Counted from the stretch's first letter, positions 1 through 8,229 are shown. The stretch is 64,000 nucleotides of DNA from RYN-230 sp963782185 (GCA_963782185.1 CAWAJB010000003.1:432744-496743), one strand, 5' to 3'. Notes: generated by a model from the letters alone, not told the origin. Translations and numbers: made by a program.

Positions 1-155
1 ATCTGCTCGATGCTGTCGAGGACTGCCTGCAGGCCGTCGGCCTTCTTGGCGCCCTTCTTGCCCTCGGCGCGCAACTCGGCCGCACGCTCCTTCATCGCGG
101 CGCGCTCCTCGGCGCTGAAGCCGCCGGACTCGGTCTTGGCATTCTTCGCGGGCAT
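1..155 (-). CDS. DUF1801-like protein, N-terminus only (runs off the window)
   Basis: Reading on the minus strand from the ATG at 155-153 gives a protein starting MPAKNAKTESGGFSAEER, followed by a Lys/Glu/Ala-rich helix with MKERAAELRAEGKKG. This charged lead is typical of actinobacterial DUF1801 (YdhG/iron-chaperone-like fold) proteins, whose conserved domain would begin just beyond the window edge. A purine-rich AAGGAAG lies about 9 bases upstream of the ATG and fits a ribosome binding site. Only 51 codons are visible, so the family call rests on the lead sequence and is tentative; function of the family is not well established. Confidence 0.6.
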   Translation of the reverse strand, partial: MPAKNAKTESGGFSAEERAAMKERAAELRAEGKKGAKKADGLQAVLDSIEQ

Positions 156-318
156 TCTCAGGCTTCCTTTCCTGACGCTTAGGGGCTCGGTGTCGTGCCG
201 GCCTCCCAACGAAGGCTAGGCCGGACCCTGCCGTGGCGCTTCTCGATTCCTGACCGGATCGGGGCCCAGCCGAGGGGATACCCGCTCATGCCGCCGGCCC
301 CCCGCGGCCCGGCCGCAG

Positions 319-552
319 TCAGGTATCGCGGCGCTCGCGGGCATAGGCGTCGAGCCGCTCCAGTTCGTCGGCATAGATGCCGCGCATCACCCGCGGCGCG
401 AAGAGGCGCTCGAAGAAACCGCCGATCCCGCCCGCGTCCTCCCAGGCCGTCGAGATCTGCACGAGTGACATGCTGCCCTGGAGGCGCTAGCGGAACTCCG
501 CCGCGGCCGGATCATCGACGCCCGCCACCTCGCCTGAACCGCTCACCGCCGT
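319..552 (-). pseudogene. SRPBCC/polyketide-cyclase-like C-terminal remnant with in-frame stop
   Basis: The minus strand encodes a tail reading VDDPAAAEFR, stop, RLQGSMSLVQISTAWEDAGG and then GFFERLFAPRVMRGIYADEL before its terminal stop at 321-319. This matches the C-terminal helix region of actinobacterial SRPBCC-fold proteins. The stop is a TAG where a TGG (Trp) codon would keep the frame open, and the N-terminal two thirds of the domain are absent. It is therefore a truncated, mutated remnant. It lies next to other remnants (AAC(3), DUF2087). Confidence 0.6.
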
Positions 553-575
553 CACCCCCACCGAGGAGAGTCACG

Positions 576-1306
576 ATGATCCTGGCCAGCCACCTCGCTG
601 AGGCAGTCAACCAACTGGCGCCGCCCGGCCGCCCGCTCATGCTGCACGCGTCGCTGCGTTCCTTTGGCGCTCCCATCGCCGGGGGAGCAGACACCCTGCT
701 CGACGTGCTGCTGAGGCGCGGCCGCACGGTGATGGTTCCAGCCTTCACCGAGCCGTCCTGATCAATCGCGCCGGCGCTATACGCGGTGAGCATCCGCTCA
801 ATTCGTTCGCCGCGCTCGGTCCGCTGGCAGGCGAACTGATCGCAGCGCAGAGCCCCGCCGACGTGTACGGCCCCATCCGCGAATTGGCCGCCCACGCGGG
901 CCAGATTCTCCTCATCGGAGTGGCACTCAACCGGATGACAGCGCTCCACCTGGCCGAGCAACAATCGGGACGACGCCTGTTCCTGCGCTGGGCCCGGGCC
1001 GCTAACGGCCAGACGTCCATGTTCGAAGTGGGATCCTGCTCCGAAGGATTCCCGCGGCTAGAACCGGCCCTGGGCTCCTATGCGCATACCGCAGTCGTTG
1101 GCGGCTCGACGTTGCGGGCCTATCCCGCCAGGCAAGCCCTCACCGTCGCGACTGATGCGATCAAGAAAGACCAGAGCATCACCCACTGCTTCAAGAATGA
1201 CTGCCAACTCTGCCCCGACTCAATCGCTGGAGGGCCCATTGAGCGGGGTGGTTCTCCCGTTATCTGCTGCCCGAGCGCAGCAGTTGCCGGCGAGGTGGCG
1301 AGGTGA
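576..1306 (+). pseudogene. Aminoglycoside N(3)-acetyltransferase (AAC(3)) remnant, two frames
   Basis: A good ribosome binding site (GAGGAGAG, 563-570) precedes ATG 576. The first frame encodes MILASHLAEAVNQLAPPGRP then LMLHASLRSFGAP and VMVPAFTEPS, matching the N-terminus of AAC(3) enzymes, which acetylate aminoglycosides with acetyl-CoA, and stops at 759-761. From about 762 a second frame (codon positions as at 863) continues the family: HPLNSFAALGPLAGELIAAQ, LLIGVALNRMTALHLAEQ, and SYAHTAVVGGSTLRAYPARQ. The usual segment between the two halves (roughly 30 residues) is missing, so a deletion changed frame. The C-terminal part still carries the conserved N-x-x-T-x-x-H-x-A-E region. Non-functional as read. 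Confidence 0.75.
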
Positions 1307-1397
1307 GCGGGTTTGCCTGTGCTGGTGGGATGACCCGACCGGCGCGGCGGCGTACCATCGATGACACGCAGTGCGGGGCCGGGTGCGGGAGGTTGCG

Positions 1398-1910
1398 GTG
1401 AGACTGCGAGCGCATCGGCGGAACCTGGTGATCTGGAGTTCGTCCACGCGGCCCGCCGACCGGCTCGGTTCCCTGGGGCTCGTGCCGGCCGCCCGTGGCG
1501 GGCGAATCCGCCGGCTTATCCGGATCAGTGCGCTGCTCGCCATCATGGGCCTGATGGATCTCACCCGCGGCGCACACCCCCGCCGCAATCTCATGCTGGG
1601 CGGGGCGGTGCTCACGGTGGCCGGCATCGCGGTGCGCAGCAGCCCGGCCGGCGTGATTCTCCTGCCCGGGCTCATGTTCTTGCTGTCCGCCCCGCTGGTC
1701 CCTGACATCCCTGAGGCAGACCGCAAGCGGCGCGCCGCGCTATCGCGCGAGCTGGCCGCGTACTCGACCCCGGCCCAGCGGCGCGATCTGGAAGCGACTT
1801 TCGACCAGTATCCAGACCATGTCACCTGCGAACTGCGGGACATCCTCGCCAGCCAGGCCACGGTTCACTGCGGCAACGGGATCCCGGGCAGCACCGGGAG
1901 CAGTGCCTGA
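1398..1910 (+). CDS. Hypothetical membrane protein
   Basis: About 170 residues. GTG 1398 was chosen because GGGAGG (1387-1392) sits 5 bases upstream; GTG codons at 1371 and 1383 would extend it by a few Arg/Val-rich residues. The protein has a basic N-terminus, two or three hydrophobic stretches (ISALLAIMGLMDL, LMLGGAVLTVAGIAV, GVILLPGLMFLLSAPL) and a charged, probably cytoplasmic C-terminus containing ALSRELAAYSTPAQRRDLEA. I do not recognise the family. It is the only intact-looking gene among the remnants of the first 2.7 kb. Confidence 0.55.
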   Translation: MRLRAHRRNLVIWSSSTRPADRLGSLGLVPAARGGRIRRLIRISALLAIMGLMDLTRGAHPRRNLMLGGAVLTVAGIAVRSSPAGVILLPGLMFLLSAPLVPDIPEADRKRRAALSRELAAYSTPAQRRDLEATFDQYPDHVTCELRDILASQATVHCGNGIPGSTGSSA

Positions 1911-2352
1911 GACGTGGACCGGCCGGGCTAGCTGGACCGGGTGCCGTCCTGCGCCATGACCTGCTCGACGGGGTAGACGGCTCGCCCGCGGTGACCGACC
2001 CGGCCGGCCGCGATCCGGCCGCGGTGCAGGCCGCCGCCATCTCACGGGTCTCATCGTCGCTGAGGCGGCCGATCGGGCACACCTGGGCGCCTCCGGCCTC
2101 CAGCAGGGCCCCGACGTCCTCGCGGCCCTCGCCGGTCCGGACGGTGGCGAGCACGGTCGCCCGCCCGGCGGTGAAGATCTCGCGGATCCGCCACGGCGCC
2201 CCCCTTCGCGCAACGGCACAAGCACGCACCATGATCCCACTGCCCGGCGCCGGGTTTCAGCAGCGATTTGCGGACGGCCCGGACGCCGGATCGGAGCTCG
2301 TCGCTGGTTTCAGCGAAAGATACTTACCGCGGGCGGCCGGGCGGATCACAAT
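1911..2352. other. No convincing gene
   Basis: High-GC DNA between a putative membrane protein and the DUF2087 remnant. A minus-strand frame within 1930-2232 has protein-like stretches (GRATVLATVRTGEGREDV, IGRLSDDETREMAAAC), but there is no recognisable family, no clear start signal, and it dissolves into low-complexity Ser/Arg/Pro sequence. It may be another decayed gene. Confidence 0.4.
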
Positions 2353-2358
2353 GTGGGC

Positions 2359-2698
2359 ATGCCCGAGCTTGACCCGGCCGCTGTCATCGGGGCGGTGACT
2401 CGCGACCCCCGGCTGCGGGCGTTCACTGGCCACGGCAGGATCGAGACCCTGCCGGCCCGGCAGGCGCGGCGGCACCTGCTACTGGACAAGATCGCACAGG
2501 CCTTCGAGCCGGGCGTGCGCTACTCAGAGCGCCAGGTCAGCTTGTTCCTCGGTGCTCTGCACGACGACTACGCGGCGCTGCGCCGCTATCTCGTTGAACG
2601 AGGAGTTCCTGTCCCGCTCCGATGGCCAGTACTGGCGCAGCGGCGGTACGGTGCTCCCGTCCCCGCCGGATGCCCAGCACGCGCACCGCCGCTACTGA
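2359..2698 (+). pseudogene. DUF2087 protein with single-base frameshift
   Basis: The frame from ATG 2359 (GTG 2353 is also possible) encodes RDPRLRAFTGHGRIETLPAR, HLLLDKIAQAFEPGVRYSER and FLGALHDDYAALRRYLV, the classic DUF2087 pattern (small winged-helix-like domain, often linked to transcription regulators). At about 2595 the sequence GTTGAACGAG shifts the frame. Removing one base continues the expected family ending NEEFLSRSDGQYWRSGG, reaching a stop at 2696-2698, immediately before a strong hairpin. The uncorrected frame runs on as low-complexity sequence. Either a recent frameshift mutation or a one-base sequencing error; the intact reading would give about 113 residues. Confidence 0.75.
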
Positions 2699-2722
2699 CA
2701 GCAACTCAAAACGCCCCGCCCC

Positions 2723-2755
2723 ACTGGCCCGGGCCAGCCTGCGGCCCGGGCCAGT
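2723..2755. terminator. Hairpin between convergent genes
   Basis: Perfect 13-base inverted repeat: ACTGGCCCGGGCC (2723-2735) and GGCCCGGGCCAGT (2743-2755) with a 7-base loop. It lies between the convergent DUF2087 and YciI-like genes and so probably ends transcription from both sides. There is no long T tract, which is common in high-GC actinobacteria. Confidence 0.65.
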
Positions 2756-2759
2756 GCCA

Positions 2760-3068
2760 CTACATCGGGATGGCCTCGTAGATCTCGACGGACCCGCCGC
2801 CGGCTAGCACCGGGCAGCCCTTTGCCTTCGCCGTCGCATCACTGAGCGAGTCGGCCGACACGATCGAGTAGCCGCCCGCGCCAGACTTGCCCCCGTCGGT
2901 GACACCGCCCGAACTTACCGTCGCGGAGTTACCGAACGGGTTCCCCACGTCCGCGACCGAGTCGCCGAGTGTGCCGAACCATCCCCCCCAAGCCTGCATC
3001 GCCTCCGCCTGCGCCTCTGGCGTCTCTGCCATCTGACCACCGACGTAGACATACACGAACTTCGCCAT
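2760..3068 (-). CDS. YciI/DGPF-domain family protein
   Basis: 102 residues starting MAKFVYVYVGGQMAETPEAQ, with AMQAWGGWFGTLG and a C-terminal half YSIVSADSLSDATAKAKGCP ending in a beta strand SVEIYEAIPM. This is the actinobacterial YCII-related (ferredoxin-like alpha/beta) family. Some members are fused to or neighbour sigma factors, but none is present here. No known catalytic residues can be assigned. The start ATG (3068-3066) has GGGGAGAAT upstream. Monocistronic and convergent with the DUF2087 remnant. Confidence 0.75.
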   Translation of the reverse strand: MAKFVYVYVGGQMAETPEAQAEAMQAWGGWFGTLGDSVADVGNPFGNSATVSSGGVTDGGKSGAGGYSIVSADSLSDATAKAKGCPVLAGGGSVEIYEAIPM

Positions 3069-3366
3069 CGAATTCTCCCCGCGCTCGCCGGCCGACGTCT
3101 GCGGCCGGAATATGGACCCGACACTAAGTCCGACGGACGGGACCGCTGCAAATCGACAGATCTACCTAGCGATCTTGAACCTCACTCCGGGCCTGCCCGC
3201 CGATCCAGGCCGGGCCGGGGTCCGGCCGGGCGCATTCTGGGCGCAGGATCGCCTGTGTCCTCGTCCCGGCCGCTGTCGGGCTGGGCGGCACCAGCGATGA
3301 TCGCGAGGGCTTGCGCGTACCGCTGCTGGCGTGCCTGTCTGGATGATCGCTGGGTAGTCTTGCCGG
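3069..3366. other. Intergenic, no clear gene
   Basis: Holds the start region of the YciI-like gene (minus) and the upstream region of the LLM oxidoreductase (plus). A minus-strand frame containing RQQRYAQALAIIAGAAQPDS is compositionally biased and not recognised. Confidence 0.4.
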
Positions 3367-4215
3367 GTGCGGATGGGCGTGAACGTGCCGAATTTCGGGC
3401 CTGGCACCGAGCCGGGCGTCTTGCGCCGCTGGGCACAAACTGTGGAAGGCCTCGGCTTTGACTTGCTGATGGTTTCCGACCACATTGCGCTGACACCGGA
3501 CGTTGCGGAGCAGTATCCGGCGCCGTTCTACGAACCGTTCACCACGCTTGCCTGGCTGGCCGGGATCACCGGCAGGATCCGGCTCGGGACCACGGTCTTG
3601 ATCGTGCCGTACCGGCACCCGCTGCTGATCGCCCGGATGGCCGCGAACCTCAACGACCTGAGCGGGGGACGCTTGATCCTCGGGGTGGGCGTCGGCTGGG
3701 CGGTGCAGGAGTTCGATGCGCTCGGCGTCCCGTTCGCGCGGCGGGGGAAGCTGACCGACGACTACCTGCTGGCCGTCCGCGCGGCCTGGGAGGACGACGG
3801 GAATTACCGCGGCGGGCGGATACCGATCTGGGTTGGCGGCAACAGCGATGCGGGCCTGCGCCGAGCGGTGCGTCTCGGCGAGGCATGGCATCCGCTGCGG
3901 TTCACCATGCCCTGGCTGCGCGAGGCGGTGCGACATATGACTGCGCTCGCGGACGAGCAGGGACGGCCTGTACCGGGCCTGGCACCACGCATCGCCTTGA
4001 GGCTGGCTGAATCACCGGTCACTGACCCGGGCCGTCTGGCTGGTGAGGGAACGATCGACCAGATCCTCGATGACCTCGCACAGTTGCGCCTGCTCGGCGC
4101 CGACACCGTCGTGCTCGATCCGTTCAGCGGCGATCCGGGGGAGACGCACCGCCCGGAGACGGCCTGGCAGGCGCTCGCGACGGTCGCAGCGGCAGCACGC
4201 CACGTGGGGGAGTAA
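3367..4215 (+). CDS. LLM-class (F420- or FMN-dependent) oxidoreductase
   Basis: 282 residues of the bacterial luciferase-like monooxygenase TIM-barrel family. Characteristic stretches are GVNVPNFGPGTEPGVLRRWA near the start, LLMVSDHIAL, the core TGRIRLGTTVLIVPYRHP, LNDLSGGRLILGVGVGW, and IPIWVGGNSDAGLRRAVRLG. In actinobacteria this subgroup mostly uses F420; the substrate cannot be told from sequence. GTG 3367 or ATG 3373 may be the start. The stop (4213-4215) is 2 bases before the ATG of the deaminase, so the two are co-transcribed and probably translationally coupled. Confidence 0.85.
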   Translation: MRMGVNVPNFGPGTEPGVLRRWAQTVEGLGFDLLMVSDHIALTPDVAEQYPAPFYEPFTTLAWLAGITGRIRLGTTVLIVPYRHPLLIARMAANLNDLSGGRLILGVGVGWAVQEFDALGVPFARRGKLTDDYLLAVRAAWEDDGNYRGGRIPIWVGGNSDAGLRRAVRLGEAWHPLRFTMPWLREAVRHMTALADEQGRPVPGLAPRIALRLAESPVTDPGRLAGEGTIDQILDDLAQLRLLGADTVVLDPFSGDPGETHRPETAWQALATVAAAARHVGE

Positions 4216-4217
4216 CC

Positions 4218-4706
4218 ATGGCAACAGGATTCACCGAGGCCGACCTGCCACACCTGCGCCGTTGCGTGGAACTGGCGACGGTGGCCGTTGAGGCGGGCGA
4301 CTTTCCATTCGGCTCCGTGCTTGCCGCCGCGGACGGGACCGTTCTCGCCGAGGACCGCAACCGCGAGGTGACCACGGGAGACCCGACGCGGCACCCGGAA
4401 TTTGCGCTGACCCGATGGGCGGCGGTGAACATGACCCCGCGAGAACGAGCCACGGCGACTGTCTACACGTCAGGCGAGCACTGCCCAATGTGCGCCGCCG
4501 CCCACGGCTGGGTCGGGCTGGGGCGCATCGTCTATGTGACCTCATCCGAGCAGATGGGGATCTGGCTCGCCGAGATGGGAGTGAGCCGGGCACCGGTCCT
4601 GCCCCTGGCGATCACGGACGTCGTTCCCGATCTCGTGGTGGCGGGCCCGGTCCCCGGCCTGGCGGAGCAGGTGCGCGACCTGCACCGCAGATTCCACTCG
4701 GCGTAG
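4218..4706 (+). CDS. Nucleoside/guanine deaminase-like zinc hydrolase
   Basis: 162 residues of the cytidine/deoxycytidylate deaminase fold. Zinc-site motifs are HPEFALTRWA (HPE in place of the usual HAE, supplying the His ligand and proton-shuttling Glu) and GEHCPMCAAAHGW (the two Cys ligands). The GDFPFGSVLAAADGTVLAED strand pair and the length resemble guanine deaminase/tRNA-adenosine-deaminase-like proteins that act on free bases or nucleosides in the cytosol. It follows the LLM oxidoreductase after 2 bases, suggesting a shared catabolic or salvage role, but the substrate is not determined. Confidence 0.82.
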   Translation: MATGFTEADLPHLRRCVELATVAVEAGDFPFGSVLAAADGTVLAEDRNREVTTGDPTRHPEFALTRWAAVNMTPRERATATVYTSGEHCPMCAAAHGWVGLGRIVYVTSSEQMGIWLAEMGVSRAPVLPLAITDVVPDLVVAGPVPGLAEQVRDLHRRFHSA

Positions 4707-4817
4707 CGCTGGAGCGAAGGCGCACGCAGGTCCCCGCGCCGATCTGGTGCATGCCGAGGCCCAGTGTTGATGAGGCCCAGTGTTGATGATGCCTGGCTGC
4801 TGTCCGCTCTCGCTCGG

Positions 4818-6668
4818 TCAGCCCTTCCCTAGCAGTCCGAGAGGGCTGGGCGCGCCGTACTCGACGCGCAATACCGGCCGGCCGCCGGCCAGCCGGACGT
4901 TGGTGATACTCGCGGGCCGGAACGGGGCCAGCTGGTTCCGCAGGAAACGGGCCAGCGAGGCCACCGTGTTGGGCCGGTGCCGGATCCACGGCCCGGCCGG
5001 GGCGATGTCCGCGGCCCGCAGCGGCATGCCCCGGCTCGCCCCGCTCGCGGCCTCGCGAAAATCGACCACATCTACTATGTGCATGGTGGCCAGCGCGGCG
5101 AACGCCGTGAGCAGGCGGGAATCGACCCGGCCGGCGGCCAGCGCGCGGCGGGCCGGGCCGGAAGCATGGAGCCGGGGGTTCTGCAGCAGCTGGCGGCCCG
5201 CGGTGGCCCGCTCCGCCATGTCGGCCCGCAGGCTGCGCATGTAGGCGGCGGCCCCGTCGGCCGCTACCACCCGGACCGCGGTCTGCTCGCCGCCCGTCCC
5301 GAAGCTGGCCAGCACCACCGGCGCGTACACGCTGCTCAGCCGGGCACCGAACTCGCTGCGCACGGCCGCGGTAGACACGATCAGATCGCTGCCCAGCGGG
5401 GCAGAGTCGCTCCCGCCCAGCGGTAGCAGGCGCCCCGCCGGGATCCCGTGGGCCTCCAGCAGCGCGCACATCTGCGGGTCGCAGGACACGATCGCGTCCG
5501 TGGACACCTCCGCGGCGATCCAGCGGGCCGCGGCCGTGCGGGCCGCCGCCGCCGCCCGGATGGCGGCCGGCGCGGCCGCCGGGCCAGCCGCGGCCGGGGC
5601 TGGGCTGCTGCGGATGAGCGCGATGCTGATCGCGCCCGCGCCGAACAGCACCGCGGCCACGACGACGAGGGTGATCACCCGCCACCGGGCCTGAGCGGAC
5701 CAGCGAAGGTGCAGACGGCGCTGCGCCCACAGCTGCACGGCCGTGAGCAGCACCCTGCCCCGGGACGGCGGGTGGAAGCTGACCTGACGGGAGCTGACCA
5801 TCCCGGCTACTGGCTCTGGCCAGTAACTCCCCGGCCAGCCAGCCTGGTCAGGCGCCGATCCGTCCCTGATGGCATCCATCAGCTGGGCCAACTGCGGGCG
5901 GTCGGCGGGGCTCTTGGCGAGGCAGGCGGTTACCAGGTTCGTCAGCGAGACCGGGACGTGCCTGAGGTCAGGCTGGGCGTGGACGACCCGGTACGCCACG
6001 ACGATCGGGCTGCTCTCCCCGGCCCCGAATGGCGCGGCCCCCGTCGCGGCGAACGCGATCACGCTGCCGAGGGCGAACACATCGCTGGCTGGCCCGACTG
6101 GGAGCCCCTGGGCCTGCTCAGGCGACATGAACGCCGGTGTCCCCACGATTAAGCTGGTCACGCTCATTGCGGCGCCTTCTAGTGCCCGGGAGATCCCGAA
6201 GTCGATCAGCCGCGGCCCGTCGGCAGCAAGGAGCACGTTGGCTGGCTTCAGGTCCCGGTGCACCAGACCGCCGGCATGCACCGCCTGCAGCGCTTCGATC
6301 AGGCCTCCGGCCAGTCTCCACAGCGCCGTCTCCGGCAGGGGTCCCGCGCGGGCGATCACCTCGGCCAGCGACGGGCCGGGCACGAAGACTGTGGCCAGCC
6401 AGGGGGGATCATCGCGGGGACCTGCCGCCACGACGGGTGCGGTGTATGCGCCGCTGACTGCTCTGGCTGCCGCTACCTCGCGGCCGAACCGTCGAACGAA
6501 CTCCGGGTCGCGGGCGAATTGCCGATGGATGACCTTCACTGCCACCGCCCGGCCCGCCGGGGAGAAACCCAGGAAGACCTGGCCCATCCCGCCCGCCCCG
6601 AGCACGTGCGCACTGCCGTGGCCGACCCAGCCCTGGTCGCGCTGCCCGACGAACAGATCCTCGCTCAC
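4818..6668 (-). CDS. Membrane Ser/Thr protein kinase with extracellular domain; chimeric N-terminus
   Basis: 616 residues. Kinase domain: Gly loop GAGGMG at about 24-29, catalytic Lys45 (AVAVKVIH), HRDLKPANVLL at 137, DFG (LIDFGIS) at 156, GTPAFMSPEQ activation segment. One transmembrane helix spans about 330-352, followed by an Ala-rich spacer and an extracellular domain containing VSCDPQMCALLEAHGIPAGR and RQLLQNPRLHASGPARRALA, a type seen in other actinobacterial secreted or membrane proteins. Expected role: transmembrane signalling by Ser/Thr phosphorylation. Oddity: the usual beta-1 lead (RYRLL-type, before LGAGGMG) is replaced by MSEDLFVGQRDQGWVGHGSA, which is antisense to a decayed DUF5615 toxin copy. 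The GTG start is the only plausible one upstream of the Gly loop. The fold may be impaired. Confidence 0.85.
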   Translation of the reverse strand: MSEDLFVGQRDQGWVGHGSAHVLGAGGMGQVFLGFSPAGRAVAVKVIHRQFARDPEFVRRFGREVAAARAVSGAYTAPVVAAGPRDDPPWLATVFVPGPSLAEVIARAGPLPETALWRLAGGLIEALQAVHAGGLVHRDLKPANVLLAADGPRLIDFGISRALEGAAMSVTSLIVGTPAFMSPEQAQGLPVGPASDVFALGSVIAFAATGAAPFGAGESSPIVVAYRVVHAQPDLRHVPVSLTNLVTACLAKSPADRPQLAQLMDAIRDGSAPDQAGWPGSYWPEPVAGMVSSRQVSFHPPSRGRVLLTAVQLWAQRRLHLRWSAQARWRVITLVVVAAVLFGAGAISIALIRSSPAPAAAGPAAAPAAIRAAAAARTAAARWIAAEVSTDAIVSCDPQMCALLEAHGIPAGRLLPLGGSDSAPLGSDLIVSTAAVRSEFGARLSSVYAPVVLASFGTGGEQTAVRVVAADGAAAYMRSLRADMAERATAGRQLLQNPRLHASGPARRALAAGRVDSRLLTAFAALATMHIVDVVDFREAASGASRGMPLRAADIAPAGPWIRHRPNTVASLARFLRNQLAPFRPASITNVRLAGGRPVLRVEYGAPSPLGLLGKG

Positions 6669-6925
6669 GCCGCCAGCACCGGGCGCGCTTTAGTCACCGC
6701 CAACATCAAGGACTTCGTCCCTCTGGACGCCCGACACCGCGCAGCCAGCCAGGCAGACGCCGGCCCGATCCTCGTCTCGGCCAAGACCTTCCCCCCAGGA
6801 CCGCAGCTACACCGGCGCCATCACCAGCGCACTGACCGCCCTCCTCGACCAGCGCGCCCCGCTGCAGCCTGGCCAGGTCACCTTCCTGCCCCGCCGATAA
6901 GCAGCCTCACCGCCCGCAGATGTCC
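6612..6925 (+). pseudogene. Truncated second copy of the DUF5615 PIN-like toxin gene
   Basis: The frame reading ADPALVALPDEQILAHAAST then GRALVTANIKDFVPLDARHR is nearly the same as residues about 30-75 of the toxin at 8681. The DNA is clearly homologous over about 300 bases (compare 6612-6925 with 8761-9075). The copy lacks the first 28 or so codons and its antitoxin, and an extra C in a run of six (CTTCCCCCCAGG) shifts the frame. After correction it ends FLPRR, stop (TAA at 6898). Its 5' break is at the kinase gene start, whose first 19 or so codons are read antisense through it. Confidence 0.75.
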
Positions 6926-6941
6926 GAAACGGCCGTTCCTG

Positions 6942-7637
6942 TCAGCCGCCGGCGCCGCGATCGTCGAGTTCGAGCTTGGCCCTGGGACCGATCACATAAC
7001 GGATGTGGGTAACCTCGGGCGTCTCGACCACACGGGCCGGCGTGAGCTCGATGCCCTCGCGGACGTCTAGCCCGAGCCTGGCGTCGAACAGCCGCATGCC
7101 GTCACCGAGCAGCACCGGGACGATGTGCAGCTCGAGCTCATCCAGCAGCCCGGCCGCCAGGACCTGACGCAGCAGCGTGCCCCCTCCCGCGACCGCGACG
7201 TCCTTGCCGGCGGCGGCGTCCTTGGCCAGCCCGACGGCCCGCTCGATCCCGTCGGTCACGAACGTGAACGACGTCCCGCCCTGGCGTTCGAGGATCTCCC
7301 GATCGCGGTGGGTTACCACGAACACCGGCGCCCGGAAAGGCGGCACCTCACCCCACGGGATCTCGCCGCCATCGAACATGCGCCGGCCCATGACGTAGGC
7401 ACCGGCGGCGGCGAACGTCTCCTCGACGATCTGCGAGTTGACCGACCGCTCACCGCCGGCGTAGCCCTGCCGCTCCCGCCAGGCCATGGCGTCGATGACC
7501 CAGCGGGTGACCCGGAAGAACCCGGGCCCCTCGGGCCCTTCCAGCCAGGCAGCCATGTCATGCGGGTCGGTCGAGCTTCGTGGCCCGGCGTAGTAGCCGT
7601 CGAGCGAAACGGACATCTGGGCGGTGACTTTGGTCAT
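6942..7637 (-). CDS. Dihydrofolate reductase-family (RibD C-terminal) protein
   Basis: 231 residues from ATG 7637, preceded by an excellent ribosome binding site (GGAGGAGCAGGG); a longer reading upstream is unlikely. MTKVTAQMSVSLDGYYAGP is the signature start of the YyaP/YwjB branch of RibD-C/DHFR-like reductases. Other conserved pieces are YVMGRRMFDGGEIPWG, PVFVVTHRDRE, DVAVAGGGTLLRQVLAAGLL and ELELHIVPVLLGDGMRLFD. Members bind NADPH and reduce unknown, often pteridine- or pyrimidine-like, substrates. Monocistronic. It ends close to the toxin remnant. Confidence 0.85.
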   Translation of the reverse strand: MTKVTAQMSVSLDGYYAGPRSSTDPHDMAAWLEGPEGPGFFRVTRWVIDAMAWRERQGYAGGERSVNSQIVEETFAAAGAYVMGRRMFDGGEIPWGEVPPFRAPVFVVTHRDREILERQGGTSFTFVTDGIERAVGLAKDAAAGKDVAVAGGGTLLRQVLAAGLLDELELHIVPVLLGDGMRLFDARLGLDVREGIELTPARVVETPEVTHIRYVIGPRAKLELDDRGAGG

Positions 7638-8049
7638 CCCTGCTCCTCCGGCGAGGGCGGCCCCAGTGGCCACCCGGCACTGGTTAGTCGGAGCCGGGCG
7701 GCCAGCCTCGACGCGCGGCCGCGGAAAATCTCTTGTGGATCAGGAATCCGCCAGTTCCGTCCCGGTCGCTCACGAAATATCAGGTCCCGCAGAGAGGTGT
7801 GACTCCGCGTATTCGTAGGTACTGACTGCCGTTGGGCGACAGCCGCCATCAACCCTGCGCTTCTTCCGGCGAAGCGGGCAAGAGGATCCCAGGACTGGAC
7901 CGCGCAACTAGGACTCTTCGTAGTAGCGAGGAGTCTGGTGATGTACCACCCAGGCCTCGCCGGGACGGCCGGACGCCACCGATCTGTGACAGTGGTTGTC
8001 TCGTAGCACCGCTCGTCAAGGGCGAGTCCCGCCAACGAATCGCCAACGG
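7638..8049. other. Intergenic, no gene found
   Basis: About 410 bases between the DHFR-family start and the tRNA-derived repeat. No open frame with family resemblance. A minus-strand stretch near 7800-7850 (GGCTGTCGCCCAACGGCAG) superficially resembles the 5' half of a tRNA but has no matching 3' half. Confidence 0.4.
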
Positions 8050-8158
8050 AGGATCAAGAAGGCATGACCACCTTTCCGGCAATCAGGCCCCTGGCCTGCG
8101 ACTACTTGGTAGCGGAGGCAGAATTTGAACCTGCGGCCTCTGGGTTATGAGCACAGCG
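8050..8158 (-). repeat. Partial tRNA-fMet copy with terminator: candidate attachment-site repeat
   Basis: This segment matches 16447-16553 in the same orientation with about a dozen differences over 108 bases. It holds the last 52 bases of the initiator tRNA gene (8107-8158, from the anticodon stem to the encoded CCA) and a decayed form of the terminator hairpin. The 5' half of the tRNA is absent, so it cannot make a tRNA. A 3'-tRNA duplicate 8.4 kb from the intact gene, on the 3' side, is the arrangement left by tRNA-targeting integrative elements. Confidence 0.75.
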
Positions 8159-8214
8159 TGGCAGGGTTCAACACAGCCCGGCAGGCAGCAACACTCGTTA
8201 ATATGACTCGAAGC

Positions 8215-8229
8215 GACTACCATGTAGTC
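8215..8229. promoter_or_regulatory. Palindrome abutting antitoxin start: candidate autoregulatory operator
   Basis: GACTAC-CAT-GTAGTC is a perfect 6-base inverted repeat ending immediately before ATG 8230. TACCAT (8218-8223) inside it is placed as a -10 element for a leaderless transcript starting at the ATG. Toxin-antitoxin operons are commonly repressed by their antitoxin at such sites. Confidence 0.5.

Noticed and set aside
1822..2232. Minus-strand frame with GRATVLATVRTGEGREDV as a possible regulator gene
   Set aside because: Protein-like in parts, but no family, no start signal, and it degrades into Ser/Arg/Pro sequence; kept only as a possible relic.
7780..7860. tRNA-like 5' half (GGCTGTCGCCCAACGGCAG, minus strand)
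   Set aside because: No anticodon arm or matching acceptor strand follows; similarity is limited to the D-arm consensus.
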